A stretch of DNA of 64,000 bases from Zhengitettix transpicula (lineage: Eukaryota > Arthropoda > Insecta > Orthoptera > Tetrigidae): the NCBI GenBank assembly GCA_037074705.1, contig CM073594.1, positions 65,491,509 to 65,555,508 on the forward strand, written 5' to 3'. The position numbers and the translations under genes were made by a program. A model generated the notes under the pieces. The model ran no database searches and was not told where the DNA came from. It saw only the letters and a program-made list of their open reading frames with translations. This document shows positions 48,085 to 60,302 of this stretch, piece after piece. Within the stretch, counting starts at the first letter, position 1. Each line of letters begins with the position of its first letter.

Positions 48085-48289
48085 ACGCAGGTTTTTCTAC
48101 GGTTTGTTCTGCATTACTTTTAGGCGAATGCCGGTTAGGATCCTTAAACTATAGCCCGGGGGCCCTAGTTAACCCTTGGCTACCTTCTTCTACCCTTCCG
48201 CATCCCCCCTTTCAAATTCCTTCCTATGCTATTAAAGGGGAGTTGCCACCATGTGGATTACCCTCATGTAGCCTGTTACCTAAAAAAAA
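48085..48289 (+). mobile_element. Retroposon X, copy 8 (5'-truncated)
   Basis: Sense is plus, with poly(A) at 48282-48289. It is embedded in the LINE remnant. Confidence 0.8.
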
Positions 48290-50054
48290 TCATTATTCTA
48301 TAAACAGTCACTTTCAGTTTCTTGTTCAGACTACGTGACTTGAGAGTATATATGGTACATATTAATAGAAGAATTTGGTCTGCTTGGAAATTATTTATAG
48401 TTCTTTATTCTTTTTCTGAGTGGAGTTTTATTTTTGTAAATACGAGGTACACATTGCAACCGCTTCGAGAATAGTATTTACATGTTTTTTTGTAGAAGTG
48501 TTTTAAATATATATTTTTTTCATACGGGCACTTGTAACAGTTTTATAAAAATGTATTTCTTTGTTGATAAATCTATATTTTCAGAAATATTTAGAAATAA
48601 TACTTTCAATGCTCTGTACGTAATATATATTGTAATGAAGTGAATTCGATTTATTTATTGTTTTTGTGTATTTTTAATATTGTTAAATAATGCAGGAAAT
48701 TATATATTTTTTGTAATTGTAAACTCTTATCTATTTCTTTCGGAATGTTTAAATTGAGTATTTAAGCACTGATTTATTCTGTTTATAATTTAAAACTCTT
48801 TATTTTGCACCAGTTCTATTTCTTACAGTTAAATTATACGTTTTAATTATTTGGCTTTAGTAATCGGAAGCGACAATCAAGGGAATTGGAGTGTAAATTC
48901 TAATAGTCAGGTACGAGGTCAAGCGGCAGAATAAACACTATCCGACGAGAGTTCCGGATCAGCTGTGGAGATATTGCTTACTTTCCGTACGTCGGTTCGA
49001 GAACAGTAAAAGTATGAGGGTGCTAATTTATTTATATGCTGTGTGAGGTCAAATCACGAGTTTTTTTATTGCGGTAGAGTTCATTATGTAATTTCTGGAG
49101 ATATTTACAGCACCCCCACTTAACTCCCTGGTGAAAAAGTCATTTCATGCCTACCGACTTTTAAGTGAGGTAGAACCTCAAACATTTCTGTTTGTAATAA
49201 CCTTCTCAATTTTGAACAGTTATAACATTTTTATTTTTAAATATTTATTATTGATGAAATTTTTCTGATGAAGTGGAATGTTGTAATAATTTAGACCGAT
49301 GAGAAATATAAAAACTAAATCACGTGCTCGATTTTCTTTCCATATTGTTCACAAAAGTTGTTCGTAACACCGAAAACCCTTTCTTAAACAAGTTTCAAAA
49401 TACACACCACAAAACAAAACATAAATTTGTTTATTGTTATGAAAGCTGTTCAATATTCCATGTTGACTGTATATTTTCTGTGAAATCGTATAATAGCGTT
49501 GTTTGCAATAAAACTCCATACTTTAGGCAGTATTTAAGGATAAATAATGAGTCTTTCAAGTGTCGTAGCGGGTAGTAAACGAGGTAGTTAGTATTCTGCC
49601 GTACTTCAGGAGCTAAATGCGAAAATCTCGGACTTATCGTTTAAGTGTCAAGTCGCTGATATACAACGTGGAACACGTACTTAACCAAAGATAATGAGAC
49701 AGGTTTTCGCCATTAAAGTCGAATGCTCTTTTAGATAGTGCGTGAAAACGCGGAAAACTGCTATCTTTACTCTCCATTTACAAAGTAGATGGAGCATTTG
49801 AATAGATTGACAGCAAAAAAACAAATACACAAGGAAGGTTCTTTCAAACCTGCTACAGTGAAGTTTTCCTTAGTGAAAAATCTAAGCTGTATTTGTAGAC
49901 TTTGTAACACAAAACTATAGTATTCACAAGGTTCGACCCCTGTGCATTGCGGGATTGCCAACTCTAATGCGGGGACAAAATTACTAGTCTCATAGGTTAC
50001 GAAACCACGTGAAGTAGAACTATGAACCACCTTGTATTGTGCACGTTTTCCAGA
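48290..50054. other. No gene seen
   Basis: AT-rich. A frame of 123 codons at 49767-50138 crosses the LINE tail out of frame and is not supported. The GGTTCGACCCC at 49928 lacks a tRNA fold. Confidence 0.45.
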
Positions 50055-50735
50055 TATATTATTATTATTAATAGGCGCTACAACGTTCCTTTGAACGTTT
50101 TGGCCTGCTCCATAATTGCATGGCCCAATTCTTAACACCGAGTTTTTTTATGTCCCTTAGCACTTCGTCCTTCCATCTTATTTATGGTCTTCCCTTCTTT
50201 TTCTTTGAGGTCTGAAACCAGTTGTATATCGACTTTGGTAACCTTTCATCTTCCATCCGGGATAAATGGCCAAACCAGCCCAACCGATGGGCTTTGATGT
50301 GGTTGATTATATTTCTTGACTTTGTAAGGTATTCGATTTCATTATTATACCTTATTCTCCAACAATTTTTTTCCATCTTGACAGGTCCATATATTCTTCT
50401 CATTATCTTTCTTTCGAAGACATTTAACATTCGTATGTCATTTTCTTTCAGTACCCACGTTTCCTCTGAGGATGTTACCACAGGTCTTATTGTAACTTTA
50501 TGTAATCGGAGTTTTGAATTTTTGGATAGTAATTTGCTTTTGAATATATTCAAATTAGTATAATAGACACTATTGCCCATTGAAATTCTTCCCGTTATTT
50601 CCTCCTCAATGGAGTAGTTTCTATTTACCGTTGTACCGAGGTATGTGAAGGATCTGACCTCTTTGTATTTTTGTTTATCGAGTGTCATATCACAGAATTT
50701 TGTCTCTCCTGTGTTACCTTTCATATACAACCAAA
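50055..50735 (-). pseudogene. Non-LTR retrotransposon reverse transcriptase tail with (TAA)n end
   Basis: About 180 codons (50182-50730) match the C-terminal RT region: FTYLGTTVNRNYSIEEEITG, then IRPVVTSSEETWVL, FERKIMRRIYGPV and LGWFGHLSRMEDERLPK. After a frameshift near 50180 the frame continues (RWKDEVLRDIKKLGVKNWAM) to a stop near 50070. A TTATTATTATTA run (TAA repeats on the sense strand) follows. The YADD-bearing half is missing. It differs from the copy at 47681 and belongs to another family. Confidence 0.85.
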
Positions 50736-51751
50736 GATAAATATATATAATGGAACACTGTTCCTGAAACCGAGGTTATGCAAAAGATGCAGTAGTGTGA
50801 GCGCAGCTCAGTGAAGTTGAGTAACGTCGTCTCTGAGCTCTTAGATTCGTGATACTAATTTTTATTAATATATAGACAAATTTTTAATCCGAAGATTTTA
50901 CAACTGTTATACAATATTTACGTTAACACGTTAAAATTAACTTGAAGAAATATAGTTGCATCTTGACTGAGTACTTGAAGTGTATGTTAAGAAATTATTA
51001 ATTTACGATGGTTGCCAGATCAATTTGTCGTATTCTTTTTAAACTACTGAGGGGTTTGAAGTGGTGGAAATTTCTATTACTTTGGATAAGGGTGGTTTGA
51101 ATTATGTTTTTTTTGGGGGGGTTGAGGGAATATTTGATACTCGTCTACAGAGATTGTTTCATTGTAAAGTGTAGTATTCAACAATAGAATTCACTCTACA
51201 CAGATCCTCAAGGATTTGGAGAGTGTCAGACACTTTTACAATGTTTTGAGCCTGTTTGTAATGACTTAATAACGTAATTTACTTGATAATCGTATGTAAT
51301 ACGAAACCATAATACTATTGTTTCGTTAAAATTAAATTTTCATATTATAAAATCAATATAATTATTAAATTCACTCAAAAATATTTCGTTATTTGATGCT
51401 AGTCGCTGATATACCACATTGTAGTAATATTCTAAGTTTTTTAATAATTAAAATTATTTTCCAAAACATCATGATGAGGGTTTCAGAAGCCCACAGAAAG
51501 TGTCCCTTAATTCCTCAATGTTTTCAGGGAGACAATTAATATTTTATACTCCTCTATAATCCATTTTTGTGAACCCGACAGAAACTCATATCTCTTGTAT
51601 TAAATGAATGACTGTCAGTAGTTGGTACTAAATTTATCATAATTATTTATTCCATTTTTTGACTTGCAGAAGAACACTCAAGATCTTTGGCCATCAAGAG
51701 TTTTTAGAAAAAAATTAGTCTCTACTGAAGATTTCATCACTTTATGTTTTA
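50736..51751. other. No gene seen
   Basis: AT-rich sequence with a short T/G homopolymer near 51107-51123. Confidence 0.5.
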
Positions 51752-52992
51752 CTAGCTGTGTGTTTCACGTTTCCCGAGTTGTCATATGTTCATAAACCCC
51801 GATTAGACTCCAATTTCTTTTGCGTTATTTTTATCTAACGTACCTCGACTCCTATCGCTAAATATGATCATCTTCCATGCTGAAAGTATTGAACACATTG
51901 ACCACGAAAAATTTTCATTCGATAATTTAATCGTCCATTTTAACATATTCGAAAATTTCCACCTTCGATACTGTGGGTTAAACAAAAAATATTTATGCGA
52001 CGCAAAAATTGAATGGTTGCATAGTTTGAAAACTTCTACACCTGATCATCACCGCCCAGTCCCTCCCAACCCAGCGCGTTGCTCAGGTTGTCAGCTCTAC
52101 GACATCAATAACCTATAATTTGACTTGAAACTCTGAAGTTTTTGCATTATTTTTATGTAACACACATCTACTCCCACCCTTAACCGTGCTCCCCTCCCAT
52201 TCCAAAAGTGGTGGAAATTATACACCAACAACATCGGTTGAAATATTATCAATGTCATTGACCCCCCCAAATATTTATGTCACGTTTATATAGACCATTT
52301 AACGTGTTTGAAAATTATCACTAACGATCACCCACGCTTCGGGAAAGTAAACGAAAAGTTGAATTTCATAATTAAACTCAGTGACAAGCATAAACCCGGA
52401 TTTGACTCCAATATCGATTGTTTTTGCGTTATTTTTATGTAACATCACTCCACTCCTACTCTTAAGAGTGTCCTCCCGTAAAAGCCCGAAAGGGGTTGAA
52501 ATTATATGCGGAGAATGTTTTGAGAAATTTTAGGAATTTCATTGAACCCAAAAAATATTTATTCAAACCAAAAATCAGCGGGTTAAGATGTTGAAAATTT
52601 CTACACCTACGATTCTCCACCTTGGACCCCCGCGCATTGACCACAATGTCATAAATAAACTAAGCGACATCCATAGCCCCCTGTTTGACTGGAATCTCTG
52701 TTGTTTTCACATTATTTTCTTTTAGTGCCCTCCCATCTGCACCCCAAACGTGCTCCTTTCTCATGCCAAAAAATATTTATTCGACGCAAATACCGGTCAT
52801 TTAAGCATGTATGAAAATTACCACTCCTGCTTCTGGGGGTGGTAGACGTATTTCACTCCAACAGTGTTTGTTTTCTGGTCGCAACGAACACGTGTAAGAA
52901 ATTTGGTGGTATTAGCTTCACGGGTGCAAATTTGTATGCGCAACATACATACGTACATACATACAAACATACACTCTTTTTTATTTATTAGA
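51752..52992 (-). mobile_element. Helitron-like repeat Y, copy 10 (multi-module)
   Basis: Minus orientation. A|CTAGCTGTGTG at 51751-51752 is the tail and the TCTAAT head lies at 52987-52992. Several repeats of the GC-rich module give 1.24 kb. Confidence 0.7.
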
Positions 52993-53673
52993 CTTTATAC
53001 GTGTATAACTTTTTTGTTCCTGGTAATGCCGGTAGAACATGGCGACCACGTTTGTGGGTTTGTGACGTCACGAAAATAACAGGAAATGTTGCGGTTAAAG
53101 TATTGCGAAAGTTGATGAGACGAAACGCTCTAAAAACGGGAATAGAAACATTAACTGGATTAATCGTATGTGTGAGAACAAAATGACGATAATGTGAGAT
53201 TTGTGTCTACCAATCAGTCAGGAAGGAGTTTACGCGGTCACGTTGGCAACTGATCATGTCATTGCGCTTTATAATTGAGGAAAAATGACACTCTGGTGGA
53301 TTACGTTTGTACAAAACTTCAGGTCTGGGTTTAAACTACACAATGGTCATAAATTTTAGAGGGGAAAGGCTACAAGATTGGCGACATTTGAGTTAGTAAA
53401 TAAATTTTCTTCAGGCATTATCTCTGTGTCAGTTGTAAGACGCACTTTCTTCCTCGTAACCATAACTGCTCAACTTAACCTTCTGCGGCAGGACATTGCT
53501 ATTCTTCGTTTCCCTTCACTTCCCCTACAACTTGTTAGCGTCTCCACAGATTCTCCAACCAATTTAACTTCTTAACTTAATCTGCTTACTTCTACGCTTT
53601 GTCACTCTTACGCGTAAGCGTAGCTTGAAAGATTGCGTGTTTGTCCCGGTATTAAAGTCTCACAAAGGACACG
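52993..53673. other. No gene seen
   Basis: Mixed composition with no supported exon or repeat. Confidence 0.4.
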
Positions 53674-53711
53674 TTTCGTTCCAGGAGTCGCCTGAAACAT
53701 TCATTCATCAG
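53674..53711 (-). ncRNA. Hammerhead-ribozyme-like core
   Basis: On the minus strand CTGATGA (53705-53711) is followed, after six extra bases, by an 8-bp stem (GTTTCAGG with CCTGGAAC, loop CGACT). GAAAC follows directly. The stem abutting GAAA is what a hammerhead stem II should do. The six-base excess and unclear outer stems suggest a decayed copy. Confidence 0.35.
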
Positions 53712-54741
53712 GAAATTACTTCTTTAGCTCATACTCAGAAAATTATCCCCCAAAAAATTCAGTTTGCTTTGCGACTCCTTTAAACTGTCCACGTTTCCAT
53801 TATAATAGAAACTGATCCGCCATTTTTCAGCGGCTATCTTATTGTTACAGAGTTGATTTTATGTGTTTTTCCCCCCTGGCTGTTCACAATTCTCATTCTG
53901 TTATTAATGTGTGAAGGAGAAGCAAGCAATTGGGGTTGTTTAACGCAAACTATGACCTCCTCATACATACCAGTGCATTTTAGAGGTCATAAATACAGTC
54001 TGCATAATATAAATCGATAATAATATACACAAATCCGTAATTAAGAATAAATAAACTACAAAACTGCCATTATGTGAGAAAACAATAGAATTATTCAAAT
54101 TAACCAAAATATTACGAAGATTCATTCACTTATTTGGTACTTCATCAGGTTAAATCTCTTCATGATGTAAGCTGTAAGAAAAATGTATACAATAACTTAG
54201 AAATAAAATGAATTTTAATAATTCTATGAACGACCTTTATACAGACACACTTAAAAAAGGGACCTTAAACTAAGTAAATGTGTGTTTTAAAAATCCGGAC
54301 GTTTCGACGTCTCTTTTTCTAACAGCGATTATCTCAAGACTGGCAAATTGAACAAGAAACTAAAATCAAAGATAAAACTAAGTCTCAAACAGCTTAAAAT
54401 TAAACATCGAATAACTTGTTGAGACTTTCTGTGTCATGTTGTATATTAACTGTATTTGTATGATTTTTAATATTCAGCATTTCAGAAATTAATATTTTTC
54501 AATAACGTTGTTCTCTGTCTAAAATCTAAGCCTATACAATGCTTGGTGATTGGCCTATGTTTGAAATTAGATTTATATTCTTTAATGTCATATAAAATAC
54601 TTTCTTTGGCCTATATAACATATATACAAATGTTATTTTAACGTACAAAATTAAATTTATTTAAATAAATTTAACAAACTTTAAAGATATGAAATAATTT
54701 CGTTAAACTATAAATTATAAGTACTTATAGTTTTGAATGTA

Positions 54742-54744
<3 letters not shown>
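53712..54744. other. No gene seen
   Basis: AT-rich. GACGTCGAAACGTCC on the minus strand near 54297-54311 resembles a Penelope-like 3' end. Confidence 0.4.

Positions 54745-54775
<31 letters not shown>
54745..54775. repeat. (TA)n microsatellite
   Basis: About fifteen TA units. Confidence 0.95.
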
Positions 54776-54776
<1 letters not shown>

Positions 54777-55179
54777 TGAGTGAGTCATTTATAGTGTCGT
54801 AACCATTTTTCTCCGAATCGAAGGGGAAAATCGAAAAGTTTTTCATTCAGATTTGCCGCTTGAAGGTTTGATACACAAAAGTCACGTCAACTCGTCCTTA
54901 AAATGTCCTTCTCTATATTATTTCAAGGTTAAATTCCTTTTTTTAAAAAAAACAATGGGACTGTATATTTTATTCTACGGAAATGGCAAGAGCATTCAAA
55001 TTTTTAACATAAAATATTTAGTACATTTATTTACTAGGGGTGATGTGATACTGGACGAATAACACAGAAAATTGTTTTCGCACTCTTTGAATTTACTGGA
55101 ATCCATTTACACTCAGTACAGTACTTGTGCATAACAATAATTTTTGTGCGAATTACAAACAATTTAAATTTAGTAAATT

Positions 55180-55672
55180 CTCAAAGATACGAACCATTGA
55201 CTACGATGCAATTTCGGAAAACGCGCTTCAAAACACAATTGAACACGGCTCAACATTTCTTTGCTGATTCTTGAAGAGACATTTTTTGACATATATTTCA
55301 GGGTGCGGTTGGCAAGTCTTGATCAATTTTATTCTTAATGTATCCCCATAACAAGAAGTCTGGAGAAGTGAGATCCGGGGGAGCGAGCAGGCCGTCTACG
55401 TCCTATCCATCGATCAGGATAATCTCGAGTATTTCTCGAGCTACAGCTGAGTAAAGAGAAGGGCAACCATCGTGTTGAGACAACGTGGCACTCAGTCCCA
55501 GAAGAGGCATATCTTCAAGCAACGCTGGAATTTCTTGTATTTCTGGCCATTCAGTTTACCTTCAATGAAGTATAGTCCAATTAATTCCAGAATTCCACGC
55601 CAAAATTTCACCTTTGAGGCTCAAATTCCCGTAAACATCTTGGATTTTCCACTGACCAGTAATGCATATTAA
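55180..55672 (-). pseudogene. Degenerate DDE transposase (IS630-Tc1-mariner superfamily)
   Basis: Minus-strand translation shows broken pieces of a DDE domain: HYWSVENPRCLREFE, then PALLEDMPLL, SQHDGCP with the second catalytic Asp (about 55470), and LTSPDFLLWGYIKNKIDQDL with the third (about 55340). Several stops interrupt it. The WxxWGY-type ending is like the transposases with DUF4817-type N-termini common in insects, but the N-terminal part is not seen. Confidence 0.65.
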
Positions 55673-55717
55673 GTCGGTTCACTTGAGGGAAAATTCCCCA
55701 TTCAGTACGATTAAAGA

Positions 55718-56317
55718 CTAGCTGGGTGCTCGGCGATCCCCGGGTTGTCACATTTCCATAACCCCCGATTAGACTCCAATCTCGGTTGCTTTTGCATTAT
55801 TTTTATGTAACGCACCTCGATCCCTATCCCTAAATGTGATCACGTTCCATGCTGAAAGGAGTTCAACTCATTGACTTCAAAAAAGTTTCTTTAGACGAAT
55901 ATATCGGATGTTTTAACATGTCCGAAATTTTCCACCCCCGCTTGGGGGAGTTAAATGTTATAATTCAACTGTGACATCCACAACCGCGGATATTACTTCA
56001 ATCTCTATTATTTTTGCTTTAATTTTATGAAACGTCCGTCCACCCCAACCCCTAAGCGTGCTCCCCTCCCATGCCGACAGGGGCTGAAATTATACACAAA
56101 CAACTTCGGTAGAAATACTATGAATCTAATTTAACGTAAATATCGGTCGTTTTAGCATGTTTGAATAGTTTCATCCCAAACCAACCCTGATCCTGGGGGT
56201 GGTAGACGTGTCTCAGCACCACAGTGTTTGTTTCCTAGTAGAAAGGAACACGTGGACATAATTGTGTAGATTTGAATGCGAAGCATACAAAAAAAACACT
56301 CAGTTTCATTTATTAGA
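55718..56317 (-). mobile_element. Helitron-like repeat Y, copy 11
   Basis: Minus orientation. A|CTAGCTGGGTGCTCGG at 55717-55718 and the TCTAAT head at 56312-56317. Two modules, 600 bases. Confidence 0.75.
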
Positions 56318-56489
56318 ATATTAGAATATGATATATAACTAATATTTATGCAATATCTTTGTTTCATTGCGTTTAAAAATTCAGAAGTTTTTAAAAATAT
56401 ACTAAGTAGTATAAATTTCTCGTGTTCTTTACACTATTATTTATTTTACAATATGAAGTAATTGGTTTTTCTTTTCTTTTTCGGTTACA

Positions 56490-56585
56490 GGTAACATGAG
56501 GGTCATCCACTTGGTGCTATCTCCCCATAGGAAAGGTGGGATGCGGAAGGAAGAGCAAGGTAGTGAACGTTACAACGTGGCCAAA
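56490..56585 (-). mobile_element. Retroposon X fragment
   Basis: About 95 bases of the family's 3' end (AACATGAGGGTCATCCAC, GGGATGCGGAAGG), diverged. Confidence 0.6.
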
Positions 56586-56732
56586 TACAGGAAAATTTTG
56601 AATTATAACTATTAATTTTACGACAGCTCCTTAGTCTATTAGCAGACAATCTCTGGAATAACCTCCAAAGTAAATTATTTCTGACGAGCAGGATGGAGGG
56701 AGCAAAGATCTTAACCCCAAAGTAACGGGTCA

Positions 56733-57150
56733 TGAAACATTCGTATCACTTTGTATATTTAAAGTGATCATATTGATTCTTATGTTGATCATTTCAGAGA
56801 TGATTATAGTATGATTATTGGGTTCGACGTCAAGTACTATGGCATTAGTCCAGTCAAAATTATGGTTATGAAAGTTTAATTCGAACTGAATTCTTGTCAA
56901 CAGAAATTTAAAATTCCATTTATATTCTTTAGTCCTATTGTGTAATGATCGTTTGGTTTGTCCGATATACACAGAGTTCTAATCAGAACATTCTATTTTG
57001 TAAACTACTTGAACTGCTGCAACCAAAGGGTCTTTACACATTCTTGTTAGAGAACGTGACTAAACATGAGACACTATCATGCATGTGTCTATAAAACGGA
57101 AGGACAATCCTAATTTTAAGGGGTTTGTTATCTGTGATTATTAACCCTTT
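56733..57150 (-). pseudogene. Penelope-like element GIY-YIG endonuclease fragment 1
   Basis: Minus-strand frame beginning VYIGQTKRSLHNRTKEYK (from 56972), then HNHNFDWTNAIVLDVEPN and ISEMINIRINMITLNIQSD, the hallmark of the C-terminal GIY-YIG endonuclease of Penelope-like elements. Upstream, CKDPLVAAVQVVYKIECSD precedes a TAG stop, and further decayed pieces reach about 57150. The reverse transcriptase core is absent. Confidence 0.8.
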
Positions 57151-57609
57151 TGTTGACGTGGAATTTTCTGAAAGAAAGCGGATTAGAGAGTAAATTGTTG
57201 TTCAAAATACTTCAAATTTGGGGAATGGAAGGTAAAATTAGAGAGTAATATGGTTCTGTCTACTAAATTATTAACAATAGCACTTTTCTAGTTCATATGA
57301 CATCAAGATAAATAATTAGGACACGTCCTGAAAAAGTTAATTTCATATACTAATTAGTCATTAATTTAAAATTGTGTGCTGAATGAGTAATGCCAAGAAA
57401 ATTAAGAGATCTATCAGGTTTTAATTCAAATTTGATTTGCAAGCTGAAGTGTAATACTAAAGATATCATCAACACGACGAAACTAACATGGAGGTTCGGA
57501 ACCCAGAGAGACCTGTGTTCTCTAAACCTCTCTTCACAATCTCAGCGAAGAGGCTGATCCATTACTTTGCTGAAAATTAATTACGGTAGCGGAAGGTTAA
57601 ATTCGACTG
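57151..57609. other. No gene seen
   Basis: AT-rich, perhaps further Penelope remnants, not resolvable by eye. Confidence 0.35.
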
Positions 57610-57796
57610 CCTAGCTGTAGTTTAAGGATCCTATCCGGCAAAGTGGTGCAAGGAAAACCCTAGTAAACCTGCATCAGGCAGGTCTCACGTTATTCTGATG
57701 ACTTAAGTGGAAACGCAGCATTACCGTCTCCTTTTTTTTTGCAAAAGGCTACATGAGGGTGATCCACATTGGGCAACTCCCCTTTAATAGCATAGG
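57610..57796 (-). mobile_element. Retroposon X, nested fragments
   Basis: One fragment (57610-57732) and another starting at a poly-T (57733-57796) are stacked against the next full copy, so several insertions hit the same place. Confidence 0.7.
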
Positions 57797-58345
57797 TTTT
57801 TTTTATTATTATTTTAGGGCAACAGGCTACATGAGGGTAATCCACTTAGGGCAACTCCCCTTTAATAGCATAGGAAGGGATTTGAAAGGGGGGATGCGGA
57901 AGGGTGGAGGAAGGTAGCCAAGGGTTACTAGGGCCCCCGGGCTATAGTTTAAGGATCCTACCCGGCATTCGCCTAAAGAAATGCAGGGAAAACCTGCATC
58001 GGGTAGGTCGGGGATTGGGTACTTGTCCCACGCCCTTCCGATAGCTGGAGAGGAGTTTGCTGTGGGGACGCAGCATTCCCTTCTCCGTGCCTCGACCAGT
58101 TTAGGAGGCAGCTGGTCGACTATTCCAATGGGAATAGCGGACAACTCTTACCGTATGCCCAAGGTCTGTGACCCCGGAACATACACCTCACAGAACAGGC
58201 CGAGGTGCCTCGGCTTGTGGGAACCTTAGTTCAAAAACGGAGAGGAAAAGACAAACCCAAAGGTAGCCCCTTCGTATCTCTCCTAAAAGGTTCTGCCTGC
58301 GAGAGAACATCCCTCGCATGTTACCTGCGAGAGAATCCTCTCGCT
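57797..58345 (-). mobile_element. Retroposon X, copy 9 (near full length)
   Basis: Poly-T from 57797. The far end carries two head hairpins (58286-58312 and 58321-58345), as in copy 6. A 105-codon minus frame inside is shared with several copies only because the repeat is shared. Confidence 0.8.
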
Positions 58346-58366
58346 GGCTTCTTTAATAGCATAGGG

Positions 58367-58590
58367 GGGGGGGGTGTAGATAGGCTATGTATAGGGTAAT
58401 CCACATAGTGGCAACTCCCCTCTTATAGCATAGGAAAGGGATTTGAAAGGGGGGATGCGGTAGGGTATAGGAAGGTAGCCAAGGGTTACTAGTGCCCCCG
58501 GTCTATATTTTAAGGATCCTACCCGGCATTCGCCTAAAAGTAATGCAGGACAAACCCTATATAAAACCTGCATCGGGTAGGTCGGGCATT
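58367..58590 (-). mobile_element. Retroposon X, copy 10 (partial)
   Basis: Begins after a G homopolymer (58366-58375) and carries the 3' half of the family. Confidence 0.75.
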
Positions 58591-58669
58591 TAATTACATA
58601 TAGACATCGTTGACATGGCGGATTCTGACATGGAAAAATTTGACGCCTCAATTGCATTTCTACCCCTCA

Positions 58670-58990
58670 CACAAAATTTTTAACCCCCCTAAAATTAGGA
58701 TTGTTCTTCCGTTTTAAAGTGCCTCTTTTTTATTCATGTGTTTTAACACAGGAATCTGGTTTGATTAATAATAGTAAAGACCCTTTGGAACCGGCAGGAA
58801 CCTATTTTGTGATTTACAAAATATAATGTCCAAATTACAACTCTATGTATACTGGACAAACCAAACGAGCATTACAAAATTGGATTAAATAATGTAAATC
58901 GAATTTTAAACTCCCCGTCGACAATATTTCAGTTGAATACCACACACAATATATTATTTGTGTCTATTTTCACGGATCGTTATTTAGAGT
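58670..58990 (+). pseudogene. Penelope-like element GIY-YIG fragment 2
   Basis: Plus-strand SKDPLEPAGTYFVIYKI, a stop, then MYTGQTKRALQNWIK, a stop, and further sequence. It shares AAATTAGGATTGT with fragment 1 in opposite orientation. Confidence 0.7.
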
Positions 58991-59000
58991 GCCATTTCTA

Positions 59001-60302
59001 TGAAATAACGTCATGTTTCAATTAGGTTCTTAAAGGCATTATTATGTTTCATTTTCAAAGTGTTATCTTGAGCGTTTTTCTAGGGACGTAATTGCTGCTT
59101 AGTAGTTTTAAGACTTCTCTACATTCTAAATGCCAAGCCGATTGTGTATCTAAATGGCGTCTACGGTAATTTAGATTGAACGATGAGTTTGAAGGCCGCT
59201 GCAGTCAGTGTCTCGAGTGATTAAGGGGAAGTGTTTGCAACTTTACGTGCATGAGGGTGGATAAGAGATAATGGCTCGAATGCGCGACGCCAGATAACCC
59301 GTTATTGATGACTGTCGATTCAGGGATGACGTGCGACATCACACCCTCAATGGCCTTCTTTCTTCTGCGGCTGAAGCTTCAACGCGGCAATCAAGCGGTG
59401 GAAAAATTAAGTTTGCAATTTTTAGCTAATATTTCAAATTTATTCCCTGACGTCTCCCTCTTCCAAGCAAGCTGATGTCTGCCTGTCAGGCCTCAATTAT
59501 TCTCTACAGGCTCGTCCTCTTATTTAAATAGAATATTTTTACGTTTTCGCTTCAATTCGAGCCTCGTGACAATTCTGAGTGGTAAATGTCTTTCGGAAAG
59601 GTAAAGAAGTACCGTATATATTTATCCGGGAGATTTTTCCAGACAGTATTTCAACTCAAGATAGAATCTTATCTGCTTGGGGGATTTGGCGATTGGTGCA
59701 GCCAGCCGGTGACCGACTGAAATTGGGCGATTCCTTATTTCTGTCAGGAACGCGTGAGTGCACGACGTGGCAACGTTGCTGGCCTTTACGTGCCACGCCC
59801 TGATAGGTTCGCTAGACAGCCCTGTCACGCGCACAACACAACTGTCCCAGACAGAGTAAACATCTGACTTTGCAGCACAGTCAACTTCCAATATTCTCCA
59901 CGGCAAACGTTCCTTTCCTTCCGCAGACTAACCCTCGTCGCGTTACGTTGCAGTCACGTCTCATTTCAAAACATACAGTTTTGTATTTCATTTACAGAAA
60001 TTTTATCAGTTGTCACTACTCCACTTACTATTCTTTTTCCAAATAGGTACCATGAATTTGCTCGCTTTTTTTACGAAAAAATCATTGACATAATAACAGT
60101 AGGAAGAAGAAGATAAGGAATATTAAAAATAAAATTAGTATTCATAAGAAGACAAGGCGGAAGAAAACTATAAATAATAATTATCAGATTAAAAATATGA
60201 AGGAGAACAATAGAAATAAACATAATTAAAGCAAACAATGAAGAAGACTATCAAGAATTCTTATAATGGAAAGCAAAGATTAAGAAAAATATTAAGAACA
60301 CT
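59001..60302. other. No supported gene; GC-richer stretch 59150-59950
   Basis: The stretch is more GC-rich than its surroundings and holds overlapping frames on both strands near 59579-59906. The longer minus frame lacks an ATG start. I recognise no domain. Confidence 0.3.

Noticed and set aside
49928..49940. tRNA gene from a GGTTCGACCCC T-loop-like sequence
   Set aside because: No acceptor, D or anticodon stems could be paired around it.
49767..50138. 123-codon minus-strand frame
   Set aside because: It runs through the LINE tail in the wrong frame and continues into unrelated AT-rich sequence.
57827..58229. Frames of about 80-105 codons in retroposon X (ending like GECRVGSLNYSPGALV) as genes
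   Set aside because: They recur in most copies because the DNA repeat is shared. They overlap frames on the other strand and carry different breaks in each copy.
59622..59906. 94-codon minus-strand gene
   Set aside because: It starts at TTG, not ATG, overlaps a plus frame, and has no recognisable domain or splice signals.
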